Shown here: piece after piece, positions 38,948 through 50,305 of the stretch
How the letters are laid out: every line of letters starts with the position of its first letter
How positions within the stretch are numbered: the first letter of the stretch is position 1
Assembly: GCF_003350295.1 (NCBI RefSeq)
Contig: NZ_QLYY01000007.1
Location: 124,001 to 188,000, forward strand
Reading direction: 5' to 3'
DNA from: Vibrio tetraodonis
GTDB lineage: Bacteria; Pseudomonadota; Gammaproteobacteria; Enterobacterales; Vibrionaceae
DNA length: 64,000 nt
Notes under the pieces: generated by a model
The model's database searches: none
What the model saw: only the letters and a program-made list of their open reading frames with translations
Told to the model about the DNA's origin: nothing
Position numbers and translations under genes: made by a program

Positions 38948-39538
38948 TTATTCATCGTGAGCCGGAAATAAAACTTGATCGATAAGATCGCACAAGCAGT
39001 GAAGTGTCACCATATGCACTTCGTGAATTCTAGCTGTTCTGTGAGATGGAATCCTAATTTCGACATCATTATCACCCAATAGACCTGCCATTTCACCGCC
39101 ATCTTTACCTGTAAATGCAATGATAGTCATATCGCGAGTTACGGCAGCTTCCATAGCCTTGATGATATTTTTGCTATTACCACTGGTTGATATTGCCAGA
39201 AGAATATCACCTGCCTGACCAAATGCTCGGACTTGTTTTGAAAAAATTTCTTCGTAGTGGTAGTCGTTAGCGACGGCTGTTAGTGTGGTATTATCTGCTG
39301 TTAGAGCCATGGCAGGCAAGCTAGGGCGCTCAGTTTCAAATTGGTTGAGTAGGCATGATACAAACTGTTGAGCATTGGAAGAAGATCCTCCATTGCCACA
39401 ACATAATATTTTATTGCCATTGAGTAAGCTAGTAACCATTGCTTGTGCAGCGTGAGTGATGGCATCAGGTAATGCCTCTGCCGCTGCAATTTGAATCTGA
39501 ATACTTTCTGTAAAGCTGTCTTTAATGCTGTCTAGCAT
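38948..39538 (-). CDS. diaA: DnaA initiator-associating protein DiaA, SIS domain
   Basis: DiaA is a tetrameric SIS-domain protein that binds DnaA and promotes timely replication initiation. The 196 residues have [13 protein letters not shown] (about 50-62) and [16 protein letters not shown], the phosphosugar-binding loops of the family; the related enzyme GmhA has a similar fold. The neighbours yraN and dolP favour DiaA over GmhA. The first loop reads [10 protein letters not shown] rather than the commoner GGSAANAQHF. It lies 3 bp after yraN. Confidence 0.9.
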   Translation of the reverse strand: MLDSIKDSFTESIQIQIAAAEALPDAITHAAQAMVTSLLNGNKILCCGNGGSSSNAQQFVSCLLNQFETERPSLPAMALTADNTTLTAVANDYHYEEIFSKQVRAFGQAGDILLAISTSGNSKNIIKAMEAAVTRDMTIIAFTGKDGGEMAGLLGDNDVEIRIPSHRTARIHEVHMVTLHCLCDLIDQVLFPAHDE

Positions 39539-39541
39539 TGA

Positions 39542-39910
39542 TTATCCTTGAGTTATTGCGTTTTTTATCCATTCGATTTGTTGGCCGTGTTGGTGAATGG
39601 CTATAAGATCAAATCGAAAGTCAGTAGTATGAACTGATTTACCCTGTTTCATCAACCATACATTGGCTGCTTTGATGAGTTTGAGCACTTTACTCTGGTT
39701 CACGGTTTCTGCAGCATGACCAAAATATTGGCTTGAGCGATAGCGCACTTCAACAAACACTATGCTAGCGCCATCTTGCATGATTAGATCGAGTTCACCT
39801 CCCTTTACATGGAAGTTCTTTTCGATACTCGTTAGCCCTTTGCCAATCAGAAACCGCTCAGCCAAAGCTTCATAATGTTCACCACTTTGTCGTTTATTCC
39901 ACTTGTCCAT
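39542..39910 (-). CDS. yraN: UPF0102 family protein YraN
   Basis: A 122-residue protein of unknown function with a restriction-endonuclease-like core: GGELDLIMQDGASIVFVEVRYR (about 38-59, quoted in part) carries the E-x-D and E-V-R pattern of a PD-(D/E)XK nuclease. Whether it cuts nucleic acid in the cell is not established. It overlaps lpoA by 17 bp and is followed by diaA after 3 bp. Confidence 0.9.
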   Translation of the reverse strand: MDKWNKRQSGEHYEALAERFLIGKGLTSIEKNFHVKGGELDLIMQDGASIVFVEVRYRSSQYFGHAAETVNQSKVLKLIKAANVWLMKQGKSVHTTDFRFDLIAIHQHGQQIEWIKNAITQG

Positions 39911-41708
39911 ATTCAGCCCAGCTTATCTCACGTTGTACGACGCAGTCTGAGCTGAGACTTAGCAGTCCAGTATTTCCTTGCAATGTATAGCCTTCGACTA
40001 CTTTCATTTGTGGAAGTTGCTCCATCAATAAATAAGCGTCCATACCAAGAGCTTGTAAACGTTTTTCTGAATTTGAGTCTTTGGGCCAAAGTAGATCCAT
40101 TTGCGCTTCAAGTGACTCATTAGGCTGAACAAGCAATGGTATATCGCTATACATTACACCTGACAAATCCTCATACTGTTGACGTCCGCTGTTACTGCGT
40201 GAATTAGAAAATAGCTTAGGTGGAGCAGTGTCCGGGTTAACTGCTACTTCAATAAAAGGTTTGATTAAGGTCAGTTCAGCATTCCCAGCAACAATATAGA
40301 CAGCATCTATATCACGTCTACTACGTGGCTGGGTTTTGAGAGGGATATTAAGCAGTAATTCCATTTGTGCGATGTGCTGCTGGCTTTCCTGCAAACCAAA
40401 TACTTTGTTGATGTCTTTTTGAAGTTGGCGTTTATCTCCGAACAAATTAACCGCAACGTGATTATTGCTATGCTTTTTCCACTCTTGCTCAAAGGCTTCG
40501 ACAACGCGCGTACCTAAGCTTCCCTGAGGAGCCAAGAGCAGTGGGTAGCGATAACCTTGTGAATATAAATGTTTTGCTGCCTGAGAAACCTCTTGCTCAG
40601 GAGAAAGCGCAAGGTAACAAGTATTATTCCCGTTTTCCAAGTTATCTGGAATGTTGAGTGCGAGTGTTGGTAAAGGTTGTGAGAAACTAGACTGTGCTTG
40701 GGTGAGCTTGTCTATATTGCTTTTTATTAGTGGCCCTACAACGAAGTCGATACGTTTCTCTACCAGGGTTTGTTCTAGCTGCTCAACTGTAGTGTTGTTG
40801 GTGTCAATAATAGTCAGACTGGCGTTTTCATCACGCTGAGTGTCGTTCATCATCTCCAGAATGAAGCCGTCACGGATCAGTTGTGCCTGTTTAGAAAATT
40901 TTCCTGATAATGGGAGTAGTAGAGCAGTGTTTACAGGCTTAGTTACTTCTAGGTTGAGAAGATCAATAATTCCTGACGGTGTATATAGCGCGGCAGGGTG
41001 ATTAGGGTTTTCTTCGAGCCACTTTTCAAGGGTATTCTTTAACTGGGCAAGATTAGCAGATAAGGTTTTTGTGTAGATAGATAACTGCAACCAACCATCT
41101 AAAACTTCTTCATCACGGTTAGCGGTAAACTCTGTGATCTGATATTGGTTATATTGACTTAAATTGTCCCAAATACTTTGAGAGATACCTTTTTGTTGTG
41201 AAAGTTGTGCGTATTTAGCCGAGGCGACCAGCTCCCTAGCGGCTTCAAAGTAATTAGCCTGCCTGTTGAATAATTGGGCTCTCACTTGATGATAGGTTTG
41301 CCATTGAACGTCTGCTAACTTCCACGAAGCATCGAAGTTTAAGTTATTCAAGGCTTCATCATACTGAGCTTGTTTAATTAATAATTCTGTATGTGCTAGT
41401 TGCCACTCTGCTTGTTGCATGTGAGAAAGATCTTGTCTAGCTAAGCGACGGATGAGTAAATCACTTTGAGTGTAATCATTGGATTTTATTGCAGCTTTCA
41501 GTGCCATGATTAGCCAGTCATTTTGAATATTGCCTTGACTGCTGTCAGCCCGCATAAGGTAAGTTCTCGTTGATTGATTTGGAGAAAGGGTGATATCAAC
41601 GTTTGTTTGCTTAGATGGTGCCGTAGAACAAGCTGTCAAAATGATAGCAAGGGCTACAGGAGTCAATATGCGTGTTACACTGCGTCTCTTGTGGTTATTC
41701 ATAGCCAT
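39894..41708 (-). CDS. lpoA: Penicillin-binding protein activator LpoA
   Basis: LpoA is an outer-membrane lipoprotein that reaches through the periplasm to activate the peptidoglycan synthase PBP1A. The 604 residues have a lipoprotein signal ending LTACS (Cys about 27), an N-terminal helical TPR-like domain (about 50-240), and a C-terminal periplasmic-binding-protein-like domain (about 255-590, starting NTALLLPLSGKFSKQAQLIRDG, quoted in part in the family as the LuxP-like fold). A second ATG two codons in is possible. It diverges from rsmI across only 62 bp, which must hold both promoters. Confidence 0.94.
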   Translation of the reverse strand: MAMNNHKRRSVTRILTPVALAIILTACSTAPSKQTNVDITLSPNQSTRTYLMRADSSQGNIQNDWLIMALKAAIKSNDYTQSDLLIRRLARQDLSHMQQAEWQLAHTELLIKQAQYDEALNNLNFDASWKLADVQWQTYHQVRAQLFNRQANYFEAARELVASAKYAQLSQQKGISQSIWDNLSQYNQYQITEFTANRDEEVLDGWLQLSIYTKTLSANLAQLKNTLEKWLEENPNHPAALYTPSGIIDLLNLEVTKPVNTALLLPLSGKFSKQAQLIRDGFILEMMNDTQRDENASLTIIDTNNTTVEQLEQTLVEKRIDFVVGPLIKSNIDKLTQAQSSFSQPLPTLALNIPDNLENGNNTCYLALSPEQEVSQAAKHLYSQGYRYPLLLAPQGSLGTRVVEAFEQEWKKHSNNHVAVNLFGDKRQLQKDINKVFGLQESQQHIAQMELLLNIPLKTQPRSRRDIDAVYIVAGNAELTLIKPFIEVAVNPDTAPPKLFSNSRSNSGRQQYEDLSGVMYSDIPLLVQPNESLEAQMDLLWPKDSNSEKRLQALGMDAYLLMEQLPQMKVVEGYTLQGNTGLLSLSSDCVVQREISWAEYGQVE

Positions 41709-41770
41709 GAGTTATTAACTATTTCCGTACAAATTTTGTCTATATTAATCGTTGAAGTGATGGTAAACAA

Positions 41771-42634
41771 ATGACAGATAAAAAAACCTTACCAACTGAG
41801 GTTCCAACTCTCTACATTGTCCCGACGCCAATTGGCAATTTAGGTGATATCACTCAACGGGCTCTTGATACATTAACCAATGTTGATCTTATCGCTGCTG
41901 AAGATACTCGCCATACTGGCAAGTTGTTATCCCACTTTGGTATTTCGACGAAAACCTTTGCTTTGCATGATCATAATGAGCAGCAAAAAGCGCAAGTTTT
42001 AGTTGAGAAACTGTTATCTGGATACTCTATTGCACTGGTTTCTGATGCTGGTACCCCATTAATTAGCGATCCAGGATACCATTTGGTGACAAAGTGTCGT
42101 CAGGCTGGCGTTAAAGTTGTACCGCTGCCTGGTGCATGCGCGGTTGTCACCGCTTTAAGTGCATCTGGTTTACCTTCCGATCGTTTTAGCTTTGAAGGCT
42201 TTTTACCTGCTAAGAGCAAAGGACGAAAAGATAAGTTTCTTGAAATTGCTAAAGCTGAGCGTACCTGTATTTTCTATGAATCACCACATAGAATACTCGA
42301 TTCCCTTCACGATATGCTAGAAATCCTAGGGCCTGAACGTGAAGTGGTTCTCGCTCGTGAATTGACCAAAACCTTTGAAACCATTCAGGGATTACCATTG
42401 GCTAAGCTGGTTGATTGGGTTAAATCTGATGAGAACCAGCAAAGAGGGGAAATGGCATTGCTTATTCATGGATATCGAGCGGTTAGTGATGATTCATTGC
42501 CTGAAGAAGCAACACGAACTCTGGCTATTTTAAATAAAGAGTTACCCCTTAAAAAAGCCGCGGCTTTGGCCGCTGAGATATATAACTTAAAGAAAAATGC
42601 GCTTTATAAGTGGGGTCTTGAGCACCTTAACTAA
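41771..42634 (+). CDS. rsmI: 16S rRNA (cytidine1402-2'-O)-methyltransferase RsmI
   Basis: RsmI 2'-O-methylates C1402 of 16S rRNA; RsmH, also in this window, N4-methylates the same base in the decoding centre. The 287 residues include [31 protein letters not shown] and [16 protein letters not shown] of the SAM-binding tetrapyrrole-methylase fold. It diverges from lpoA, as is usual. Confidence 0.97.
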   Translation: MTDKKTLPTEVPTLYIVPTPIGNLGDITQRALDTLTNVDLIAAEDTRHTGKLLSHFGISTKTFALHDHNEQQKAQVLVEKLLSGYSIALVSDAGTPLISDPGYHLVTKCRQAGVKVVPLPGACAVVTALSASGLPSDRFSFEGFLPAKSKGRKDKFLEIAKAERTCIFYESPHRILDSLHDMLEILGPEREVVLARELTKTFETIQGLPLAKLVDWVKSDENQQRGEMALLIHGYRAVSDDSLPEEATRTLAILNKELPLKKAAALAAEIYNLKKNALYKWGLEHLN

Positions 42635-42718
42635 TAGGATTTATAAAATGCTCTTAGGCAATCTAAGATGGTTTTTTCGCCGGTCGTTCTCTTGATTTCA
42701 TCATATTTGTGATCTCAC
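42635..42718 (+). other. Short noncoding spacer between rsmI and rnpB
   Basis: No terminator with a T-run is obvious after rsmI, and no reading frame is seen. It leads into the rnpB promoter. Confidence 0.4.
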
Positions 42719-42747
42719 TAGACACTGAGTGTTAATGTCTATACAAT
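42719..42747 (+). promoter_or_regulatory. rnpB promoter
   Basis: TAGACA (42719-42724), a 17-bp spacer and TACAAT (42742-42747) end 7 bp before the expected 5' end of RNase P RNA, so the mature RNA would start at the transcription start. Confidence 0.75.
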
Positions 42748-42754
42748 CCGCCTC

Positions 42755-43149
<395 letters not shown>

Positions 43150-43155
43150 ATTCGA

Positions 43156-43192
43156 AACCCATCATAACTCTCATGTTGTGATGGGTTTTTTG
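43156..43192 (+). terminator. Intrinsic terminator after rnpB
   Basis: AACCCATCATAAC and GTTGTGATGGGTT pair with a single G-U wobble, followed by TTTTT, 7 bp after the RNA's 3' end. Confidence 0.9.
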
Positions 43193-43334
43193 CTTTTTAT
43201 TGACGAACATACTGCCGTAAGCACTAAACTTAGCGCAATATCACGTGTACGATTTAGCATAGGTGGTGATCCTAGACCAAATCAGTAAACTGGCTAGTTT
43301 GAACGCATTGGTGCAAGAGTGAGATACAAATACA
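43193..43334 (+). other. Upstream region of the dcw cluster, without mraZ
   Basis: These 142 bp should hold the promoter of the division/wall cluster. They are too short for mraZ (about 150 codons), which normally precedes rsmH, and I see no mraZ remnant or TGGG-type MraZ-box repeats. A tiny frame of 19 codons (GTG at about 43264) ends near 43320, but nothing supports it. The rsmH ribosome binding site is weak. Confidence 0.45.
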
Positions 43335-44285
43335 ATGACCGAAGAATTTAAGCACATTTCCGTACTACTGCACGAGTCAATCGATGGTTTGGCAATTAAG
43401 CCCGATGGTATATACATCGATGGAACCTTTGGTCGAGGCGGCCATAGTCGTCAGATATTAAGTCAATTAGGAGAATCTGGGCGTTTATTCAGTATCGATC
43501 GTGATCCTCAAGCCATTGAAGAGGCTAAGACTATTCAGGATGCTAGGTTTACTATTATTCACGGTCCTTTCTCCGGGATGGCCGATTATGCGGAGCAAAG
43601 AGGTTTAGTTGGCAAAGTGGATGGTGTCTTACTTGATTTGGGTGTTTCGTCCCCTCAACTCGATGATGCAGAACGCGGCTTTAGTTTTATGAAAGATGGT
43701 CCTCTCGATATGAGAATGGACCCAACCACGGGTATTCCAGTGTCTCAGTGGTTACTAGAAGCTGGTCTGGATGATATAACTTGGGTTATCCGTGAGTTTG
43801 GTGAAGATAAACACGCTCGTCGTATTGCGAAAGCCATAGTTAACTATCGCGAAAATGAAGATAATGAACCTTTGACGAGAACCAGTCAGTTAGCAAAGCT
43901 TATCTCAGAGGCTGCTCCTAAAAGTTTCAAAGAAAAGAAACACCCAGCTACGCGAGCTTTTCAAGCATTTAGAATATACATAAATAGTGAATTAGAAGAA
44001 ATTGATACCGCGTTAAAGTCGGCCGCCAGTATTCTTGCCCCTCATGGGCGTTTATCTGTGATCAGCTTCCACTCATTGGAAGATAGAATGGTAAAGCGGT
44101 TTATCCGTAAAGAAAGCAAAGGACCAGAAGTGCCTCATGGTATCCCAATGACAGAGGAGCAAATCAGTGCACTTGGTAAAGCAAATTTAACGCCTGTCGG
44201 CAAGGCGATTAAACCCTCTAAACAAGAAATTGATATCAATACACGCTCTCGCAGCTCTGTGCTTCGAATTGCGGAAAAACTATAG
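43335..44285 (+). CDS. rsmH: 16S rRNA (cytosine1402-N4)-methyltransferase RsmH
   Basis: RsmH N4-methylates C1402 in the ribosomal P site, acting with RsmI. The 316 residues begin with [19 protein letters not shown], then [13 protein letters not shown] (SAM-binding) and [20 protein letters not shown], and end in the [12 protein letters not shown] tail of the family. It is the first gene of the dcw cluster here; ftsL follows 6 bp later. Confidence 0.98.
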   Translation: MTEEFKHISVLLHESIDGLAIKPDGIYIDGTFGRGGHSRQILSQLGESGRLFSIDRDPQAIEEAKTIQDARFTIIHGPFSGMADYAEQRGLVGKVDGVLLDLGVSSPQLDDAERGFSFMKDGPLDMRMDPTTGIPVSQWLLEAGLDDITWVIREFGEDKHARRIAKAIVNYRENEDNEPLTRTSQLAKLISEAAPKSFKEKKHPATRAFQAFRIYINSELEEIDTALKSAASILAPHGRLSVISFHSLEDRMVKRFIRKESKGPEVPHGIPMTEEQISALGKANLTPVGKAIKPSKQEIDINTRSRSSVLRIAEKL

Positions 44286-44291
44286 GTAATC

Positions 44292-44609
44292 ATGGACAAA
44301 CCTGTTCCTAATTTGGCTAAGCTCATCGTATTGGACCTTGTTACTATTGGTCGAATACCTTTGTTGATCCTTGTGTTTATATTCGCATCCGCAATGGCGG
44401 TTGTGTTCACGACACATCATACACGTCAAGCCATTACAGAAAAGGATTTAGCTTTACAGGAACGTGAACGTCTAGACAATGAATGGCGTAATTTACTGAT
44501 CGAAGAAACGGCATTAGCAGAACATAGCCGAGTTCAAGAAATCGCAAAAGACGAATTGCAGATGAAGCGTCCAGATGCAGATAAAGAGGTGGTTATCGAC
44601 TTACCATGA
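44292..44609 (+). CDS. ftsL: Cell division protein FtsL
   Basis: FtsL is a bitopic membrane protein that, with FtsB and FtsQ, activates the septal synthase FtsWI. The 105 residues show a cytoplasmic tail, one membrane helix (about 20-40, IPLLILVFIFASAMAVVF) and a periplasmic coiled-coil (about 45-90) with a leucine heptad pattern. Its short length and place between rsmH and ftsI confirm the assignment. It overlaps ftsI by 4 bp. Confidence 0.95.
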   Translation: MDKPVPNLAKLIVLDLVTIGRIPLLILVFIFASAMAVVFTTHHTRQAITEKDLALQERERLDNEWRNLLIEETALAEHSRVQEIAKDELQMKRPDADKEVVIDLP

Positions 44610-46366
44610 GTAAAAATAGAGAGCCTTCCTCAGTAAAGAAAACATCCAAGAAAGTATCGGGAAAAAAGTCTGGGCATATTGAACAGCCGAACCTGATACG
44701 TTGGCGTTTCTATTTAGTGCTACTGGCCATGTTTGTTGCATTCTCAGCACTTATCACAAGAATTGCCTACATCCAAATTGTTGAGCCAGATAATCTGATT
44801 CAGCAAGGTGACTTACGCTCAGTGCGAGCTAAAACGATTCACTCTGCCCGTGGCATCATTTCTGACCGCAGCGGTGAACCACTTGCGGTTAGTGTTCCCG
44901 TTGAAGCTGTATGGGCTGATCCTGTGACCATATTTAAGCGCGATGGCTTTAGCAATATAGATCGTTGGTATGCACTGGCTGACGTGCTCGGCCTTGATCG
45001 TCAGAAAATGATTGAAAAGATTCGCCGTAGTAAATCACGCCGGTTTATTTATCTCCAACGTCAAGTTAGTCCTGCGATGGCTAACTATATCCGAGAGTTA
45101 AAACTTGCGGGCGTTGGACTAAAAGCTGAATCCCGTCGCTATTACCCCACAGGCGAAGTGAGTGCCCATATTGTAGGCGTAACAGGAATCGACGGACATG
45201 GTTTGGAAGGTGCTGAGCGCAGTTACGATAAATGGCTAACAGGGGAAGCAGGAAAGCGGATCATCCGTAAAGATAGATATGGCCGAGTGGTTGAGAATAT
45301 TTCCCTTGAAGAAAGAGAGCAAGGTAAGCCTTTAGACTTAACCATAGACCAGAGAATTCAAGCCATCGCTTATCGTTCTATTAAACAGGCAGTCGCCGAT
45401 TATAGAGCGACATCGGCAACGGCTGTTATCCTTGATGTTAAAACGGGTGCTGTGTTAGCCATGGTTAACGCGCCGTCATACAACCCCAATAATCGCTCCG
45501 ATCTTCAATCGGCAAAAATGCGTAACCGTGCTATTACCGATGCGTTTGAGCCAGGCTCTACAGTGAAACCTTTTGTGGTTTTAGCGGCTCTCGAAAATGG
45601 AGTAGCCGATAAAACTACAATTATTGATACCGGCAATGGCGTTATGCCGATTGGTGGCCAAAAGGTTCGTGATACGTCGAAAGTAGGTAAAGCCGACCTG
45701 GCTACGATATTAAAAAAATCGAGTAATGTTGGAGTTGCTAAGCTTGCGCTAGATATGCCTCTTGAAGCCTTATTGGGTATGTACAGTTCAATAGGTTTTG
45801 GTGAGCTGTCTGGGCTGAATCTTGTTGGCGAGACGCAAGGCATTTTTCCTAACCGTCGCCGCTGGTCAAAGTTTGAAATCGCCACTTTGGCATTTGGATA
45901 TGGTTTATCCATAACTCCGCTGCAGTTGGCGCATGCCTATGCAACTTTAGGTAATTACGGTAAATACCAACCGATTCACATTATCGAAAGTAATCAACAA
46001 GATTTGTCACGTCAGGTGATTAACGAAGAAAATGCGCATGTCGTACTTGATATGCTCGAAACGGTAACACAACCAGGCGGTACTGCCACTAAAGCAGCGG
46101 TCCCTGGCTATCGTGTAGCTGCTAAAACGGGAACATCACGCAAGGCTATTGCTGGCGGTTATGGGGATGAATATTTTGCTTACACCGCGGGGATCGCACC
46201 TGTGAGTAACCCAAGAATTGCTGTTGTTGTAGTTGTGAATGAACCTCAAGGTGACAACTATTACGGAGGGTCGGTCGCAGGCCCTGTATTTTCTGAAATT
46301 ACTAAAGGCACGTTACAAATTCTGAATGTTGCCCCTGACGAGAATCGATTCAAAAGAGGTAAATAG
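44606..46366 (+). CDS. ftsI: Septal peptidoglycan transpeptidase FtsI (PBP3)
   Basis: FtsI crosslinks septal peptidoglycan together with the glycosyltransferase FtsW. The 586 residues have a basic cytoplasmic start, a single membrane helix (about 32-52), a non-catalytic pedestal domain, and a transpeptidase domain with Ser318 in PGSTVKPF, SSN in KKSSNVGVAK, and KTGT in VAAKTGTSRK. It is the target of cephalexin- and aztreonam-type beta-lactams. It is coupled to ftsL by overlap. Confidence 0.98.
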   Translation: MSKNREPSSVKKTSKKVSGKKSGHIEQPNLIRWRFYLVLLAMFVAFSALITRIAYIQIVEPDNLIQQGDLRSVRAKTIHSARGIISDRSGEPLAVSVPVEAVWADPVTIFKRDGFSNIDRWYALADVLGLDRQKMIEKIRRSKSRRFIYLQRQVSPAMANYIRELKLAGVGLKAESRRYYPTGEVSAHIVGVTGIDGHGLEGAERSYDKWLTGEAGKRIIRKDRYGRVVENISLEEREQGKPLDLTIDQRIQAIAYRSIKQAVADYRATSATAVILDVKTGAVLAMVNAPSYNPNNRSDLQSAKMRNRAITDAFEPGSTVKPFVVLAALENGVADKTTIIDTGNGVMPIGGQKVRDTSKVGKADLATILKKSSNVGVAKLALDMPLEALLGMYSSIGFGELSGLNLVGETQGIFPNRRRWSKFEIATLAFGYGLSITPLQLAHAYATLGNYGKYQPIHIIESNQQDLSRQVINEENAHVVLDMLETVTQPGGTATKAAVPGYRVAAKTGTSRKAIAGGYGDEYFAYTAGIAPVSNPRIAVVVVVNEPQGDNYYGGSVAGPVFSEITKGTLQILNVAPDENRFKRGK

Positions 46367-46375
46367 AGAAACGAT

Positions 46376-47860
46376 ATGACCCAATCCATGACTGTTACTG
46401 AGCTATTAGCACCTTGGCTAGATATTTCGGCTGAAAATAGCTTAGATTTTCTTGTTAGAAAGCTTGAACTAGATAGTCGTCTGGTAAGTTCTGGGTGCAC
46501 TTTTGTGGCGGTAAAAGGTCATGTGGTTGATGGTCGGGATTTTATTGACTCGGCTATTCGTCAAGGTGCAAACGCAGTCATTGCTGAAACTGAAGAGCTA
46601 GACAGCCATGGTAAAATTGAGTGGCGTGGAAATATACCTATCATCTACATTGCGAACCTGAATCAGAACCTGTCGCATATTGCAAGCCGATTAATGCCGT
46701 TAAAGCATAATCGTTTGATTGCGGTAACAGGAACCAATGGTAAAACGACGATTACTCAGTTAATTGCCCAGTGGCTAGATCTTTCGGGGAAAAAGTGCGC
46801 GGTTCTAGGTACTACGGGGAATGGATTTCTTGATGCTTTGCAGCCAGCCGCCAATACGACTGGCCATGCATTAGAAATTCAGGATGTTCTATCAGCACTA
46901 GAGCAGCAAGGCGCTCAGTATACAGCTATGGAAGTGTCGTCCCATGGCTTAGTACAAGGCCGGGTTAAAGCACAGCAGTTCGCGGTAGGTATCTTCTCCA
47001 ATCTAAGCCGTGATCACTTAGATTACCATGGCAGCATGGAGCAATATGCGTTAGCTAAACGTTCGCTTTTTACTGAGCATGATTGTGCTCAGGCTGTTAT
47101 CAATATCGATGATCCTATTGGCGCCTCATGGACTAAGGAAATCAAATCTTGTATTCCAGTATCACTGTCGCCGATAGCATCTGGTCAAGGCGTATATGCT
47201 ACCAGTATAAAATATGCATCAACTGGGATTGAATTAACCTTCTCTGGTCAGTTTGGCGAAGGTTGCTTCACCGTGCCTCTCGTTGGAGAGTTTAATGCGA
47301 GTAACATACTGCTTGCATTTGCTACTTTGCGTTCTTTAGGAATAGAAAAGAATGAACTGCTGGGTAGTGCTGGTCAATTACAATCAGTATTGGGTCGTAT
47401 GGAATTATTTCAAGCAGAAAGTAAAGCGAAAGTTATTGTCGACTACGCTCATACTCCCGACGCATTGGAAAAAGCCCTTCTGGCATTAAAGCGCCACAGT
47501 AATGGCAAGCTTTGGGTGATTTTTGGTTGCGGCGGAGATAGAGATAAAGGGAAACGACCCATGATGGCAGCCATAGCAGAATCGCTCGCAGATGAAGTGA
47601 TTTTAACCGACGATAATCCTCGAAGTGAGTTGCCCATAGAGATAGTGAAAGATATGCTGGCTGGAATGACATTTCCCACAAAAGCAACCGTGGAACACGA
47701 TCGCTATCAAGCTTTGGCTTATGCTCTGCGGCACAGTTGCGCAGACGATATTATCTTGTTAGCAGGTAAAGGGCATGAAGATTACCAGATCGTAGCTGAT
47801 AAAACCCTACATTACTCAGATCGCGAATCGGCATTACAACTTTTGGAGCTAACACAATGA
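46376..47860 (+). CDS. murE: UDP-MurNAc-tripeptide synthetase MurE
   Basis: MurE adds meso-diaminopimelate to UDP-MurNAc-L-Ala-D-Glu in the cytoplasm. The 494 residues have the Mur ligase P-loop [13 protein letters not shown] (about 117-129), the carbamylated-Lys region, and DDNPRSE (about 407-413), the motif that selects diaminopimelate over lysine. Its substrate links it to dapB at the right end of the window. Two in-frame ATGs (46376, 46388) are possible. It overlaps murF by 4 bp. Confidence 0.98.
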   Translation: MTQSMTVTELLAPWLDISAENSLDFLVRKLELDSRLVSSGCTFVAVKGHVVDGRDFIDSAIRQGANAVIAETEELDSHGKIEWRGNIPIIYIANLNQNLSHIASRLMPLKHNRLIAVTGTNGKTTITQLIAQWLDLSGKKCAVLGTTGNGFLDALQPAANTTGHALEIQDVLSALEQQGAQYTAMEVSSHGLVQGRVKAQQFAVGIFSNLSRDHLDYHGSMEQYALAKRSLFTEHDCAQAVINIDDPIGASWTKEIKSCIPVSLSPIASGQGVYATSIKYASTGIELTFSGQFGEGCFTVPLVGEFNASNILLAFATLRSLGIEKNELLGSAGQLQSVLGRMELFQAESKAKVIVDYAHTPDALEKALLALKRHSNGKLWVIFGCGGDRDKGKRPMMAAIAESLADEVILTDDNPRSELPIEIVKDMLAGMTFPTKATVEHDRYQALAYALRHSCADDIILLAGKGHEDYQIVADKTLHYSDRESALQLLELTQ

Positions 47861-49215
47861 TCTCTCTAACTCTGTCACAATTGGTCGAGGTTCTCGATGC
47901 TGAGCTTATCGGTGATGATGTCGTGGTTAAGAGTATCTCGACAGATACTAGAGTCATTGAAGAGAATGCTCTTTTTATTGCTTTGATCGGTGAGCGATTT
48001 GATGCTCATGACTTTATTCCTCAAGCAGTCTCCTCTGGCGCGTCTGCTTTGCTCGTTAGTCGCTGTGCTGATGTAAAAGTGCCTCAATTATTGGTTAAAG
48101 ATACCAAAGTCGCGCTTGGCTTATTAGGTAAGGTTGTGCATCAGATCTGCCAGACACCTACGGTGGCAATCACGGGTAGTTGTGGTAAGACAACTGTTAA
48201 GGAAATGTTAGCAAGCATTATGGCTCAAAAGGGGAGAGTGCTATATACCGCTGGTAATTTTAATAATGACATCGGAGTGCCACTGACCTTGTTGCGTTCA
48301 CAGCCCGAAGATGATTTTGCTGTCATTGAATTAGGGGCTAATCATATTGGTGAGATTGCTTACACGACTCAGCTTGTCAGCCCTGATATTGCTCTTGTCA
48401 ATAATGTAGCAGCAGCACATTTGGAAGGGTTTGGCTCATTGGAAGGGGTTAAGAGAGCAAAGGGTGAAATTTACCAAGGGTTGAAATCTGGCGCTGTTGC
48501 TATCGTAAACTTGGATAGTAATGGCGGGTCGCTATGGGACAGAGTTTTATCTGACAAAACAGTAAAGACTTTCTCACTCTCTGATAACAGAGCGCAATAT
48601 AAAGCACGTAACCTAACAATGGATATCAATGGTATGGCTTCTTTTACCATTGATACGCCGGATACCAGCTTTGATGTTTCGCTGGGAATGATCGGCCAGC
48701 ATAATGTCGCCAATGCTTTAGCGGCCACTGCGCTATCGATTGAGTTGGGAGCCTCAACACAAATGATTGCTGCAGGATTGGAAGCTCTGTCTATGGTTAA
48801 AGGCCGAGTAGAGAGTATCGAACTCAGCGAAAATATTAAACTGATTGACGATAGTTATAACGCCAGTGTACCTGCTATGAAAGCGGCTGCAGATTTGTTG
48901 GGTAGCTTTAATGGTGTACGATGGCTTATTTTAGGCAATATGGCTGAGTTAGGTGAGGAAAGTCTTGCACTTCATCGCCAAGTCGGTGAACATGCGGCCC
49001 CATTTAAATTTGAATATGTGCTTACTTACGGATCAGATAGCATAGCGATTAGTAATGTATGTGACGGTAAGCACTTTGATACTCATGACAGCATGATTGA
49101 GTTTATAAAGCAGCACATTGCTCAGCATAGTGGTTCCCAGACAATACTTGTCAAAGGGGCGAATAGCGCAGGCATGAATCATATTGTTGCTGCTGTGAAG
49201 GAGATGTATACATGA
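47857..49215 (+). CDS. murF: D-Ala-D-Ala-adding ligase MurF
   Basis: MurF attaches D-Ala-D-Ala to finish the UDP-MurNAc pentapeptide. The 452 residues carry the N-terminal UDP-binding domain ([24 protein letters not shown], quoted in part as its signature), the ATP loop [14 protein letters not shown] (about 107) and the C-terminal [14 protein letters not shown] block. It overlaps both neighbours by 4 bp, as expected of a coupled operon. The D-Ala-D-Ala ligase itself is not in this window. Confidence 0.98.
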   Translation: MISLTLSQLVEVLDAELIGDDVVVKSISTDTRVIEENALFIALIGERFDAHDFIPQAVSSGASALLVSRCADVKVPQLLVKDTKVALGLLGKVVHQICQTPTVAITGSCGKTTVKEMLASIMAQKGRVLYTAGNFNNDIGVPLTLLRSQPEDDFAVIELGANHIGEIAYTTQLVSPDIALVNNVAAAHLEGFGSLEGVKRAKGEIYQGLKSGAVAIVNLDSNGGSLWDRVLSDKTVKTFSLSDNRAQYKARNLTMDINGMASFTIDTPDTSFDVSLGMIGQHNVANALAATALSIELGASTQMIAAGLEALSMVKGRVESIELSENIKLIDDSYNASVPAMKAAADLLGSFNGVRWLILGNMAELGEESLALHRQVGEHAAPFKFEYVLTYGSDSIAISNVCDGKHFDTHDSMIEFIKQHIAQHSGSQTILVKGANSAGMNHIVAAVKEMYT

Positions 49216-50294
49216 TCATTTGGCTTGCAGAGCTTCTACAGCCATACTTTTCATTTTTCCGTTTATTTGAATATTTGTCTTTTCGAGCCATTGTTAGCGT
49301 ATTAACAGCCCTTGGTTTGTCTTTGTGGATGGGACCTCGTCTTATTAAGCGATTACAAACATTGCAAATTGGCCAAGTCGTTCGTGATGAAGGCCCAGAG
49401 TCTCACTTCAGTAAACGCGGGACTCCCACTATGGGAGGGCTGATGATTTTAACCAGTATTATTACAACCGTTCTTGTTTGGGCTGATTTGTCTAACCCTT
49501 ACGTTTGGGCTGTACTCGCTGTATTGGTTGGGTATGGGACTGTTGGTTTTGTCGATGACTACCGTAAAGTTGTTAACAAAGATACGGATGGTCTCATTGC
49601 TCGTTGGAAATACTTCTGGCAATCCGCTATCGCTTTGGTGGTTTCCTTTGCATTGTATGCCTATGGAAAAGAGACAACCGCTACTCAGCTTGTGGTGCCA
49701 TTTTTCAAAGATGTTATGCCTCAGCTTGGGCTCTTCTATATCGTTCTGAGTTACTTTGTTATTGTTGGAACCAGTAACGCGGTTAACTTAACGGATGGTC
49801 TTGATGGATTGGCGATCCTGCCAACTGTGCTTGTCTCTGCAGGTTTTGCTGCGATTGCATGGGCAACCGGTAACGTGAATTTTGCTAATTATCTCCATAT
49901 TCCCTATGTTCCTCAGGCTTCGGAATTGGTTGTAGTATGTACTGCTATGGTCGGCGCAGGGTTGGGGTTTTTGTGGTTCAATACCTACCCAGCACAAGTT
50001 TTTATGGGAGACGTTGGCTCGCTTGCTCTTGGTGGTGCTCTAGGAACTATTGCAGTATTGGTGCGCCAAGAGTTTGTCCTAGTTATTATGGGCGGGGTGT
50101 TTGTTATGGAAACGCTCTCTGTAATCCTCCAAGTCGGTTCATATAAACTTAGAGGTCAACGCATTTTTCGTATGGCGCCAATTCACCATCACTATGAGCT
50201 GAAAGGCTGGCCAGAACCTCGTGTAATCGTACGTTTTTGGATTATGTCGATTGTGCTTGTGCTGGTTGGTCTAGCAACACTGAAAGTACGTTAA
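49212..50294 (+). CDS. mraY: Phospho-MurNAc-pentapeptide transferase MraY
   Basis: MraY transfers phospho-MurNAc-pentapeptide to undecaprenyl phosphate to make lipid I. The 360-residue integral membrane protein has about ten helices. It has the catalytic acidic motifs FVDDYRKV (about 115-122), [10 protein letters not shown] (about 193) and the HHHYELKGW loop near residue 325. The ATGA overlap with murF indicates coupled translation. Confidence 0.98.
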   Translation: MIIWLAELLQPYFSFFRLFEYLSFRAIVSVLTALGLSLWMGPRLIKRLQTLQIGQVVRDEGPESHFSKRGTPTMGGLMILTSIITTVLVWADLSNPYVWAVLAVLVGYGTVGFVDDYRKVVNKDTDGLIARWKYFWQSAIALVVSFALYAYGKETTATQLVVPFFKDVMPQLGLFYIVLSYFVIVGTSNAVNLTDGLDGLAILPTVLVSAGFAAIAWATGNVNFANYLHIPYVPQASELVVVCTAMVGAGLGFLWFNTYPAQVFMGDVGSLALGGALGTIAVLVRQEFVLVIMGGVFVMETLSVILQVGSYKLRGQRIFRMAPIHHHYELKGWPEPRVIVRFWIMSIVLVLVGLATLKVR

Positions 50295-50305
50295 GGAAGT
50301 TGAGT

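Noticed and set aside
43264..43320. Short frame upstream of rsmH considered as an mraZ remnant
   Set aside because: Its 19 residues do not resemble the C-terminal part of MraZ, and it has no ribosome binding site.
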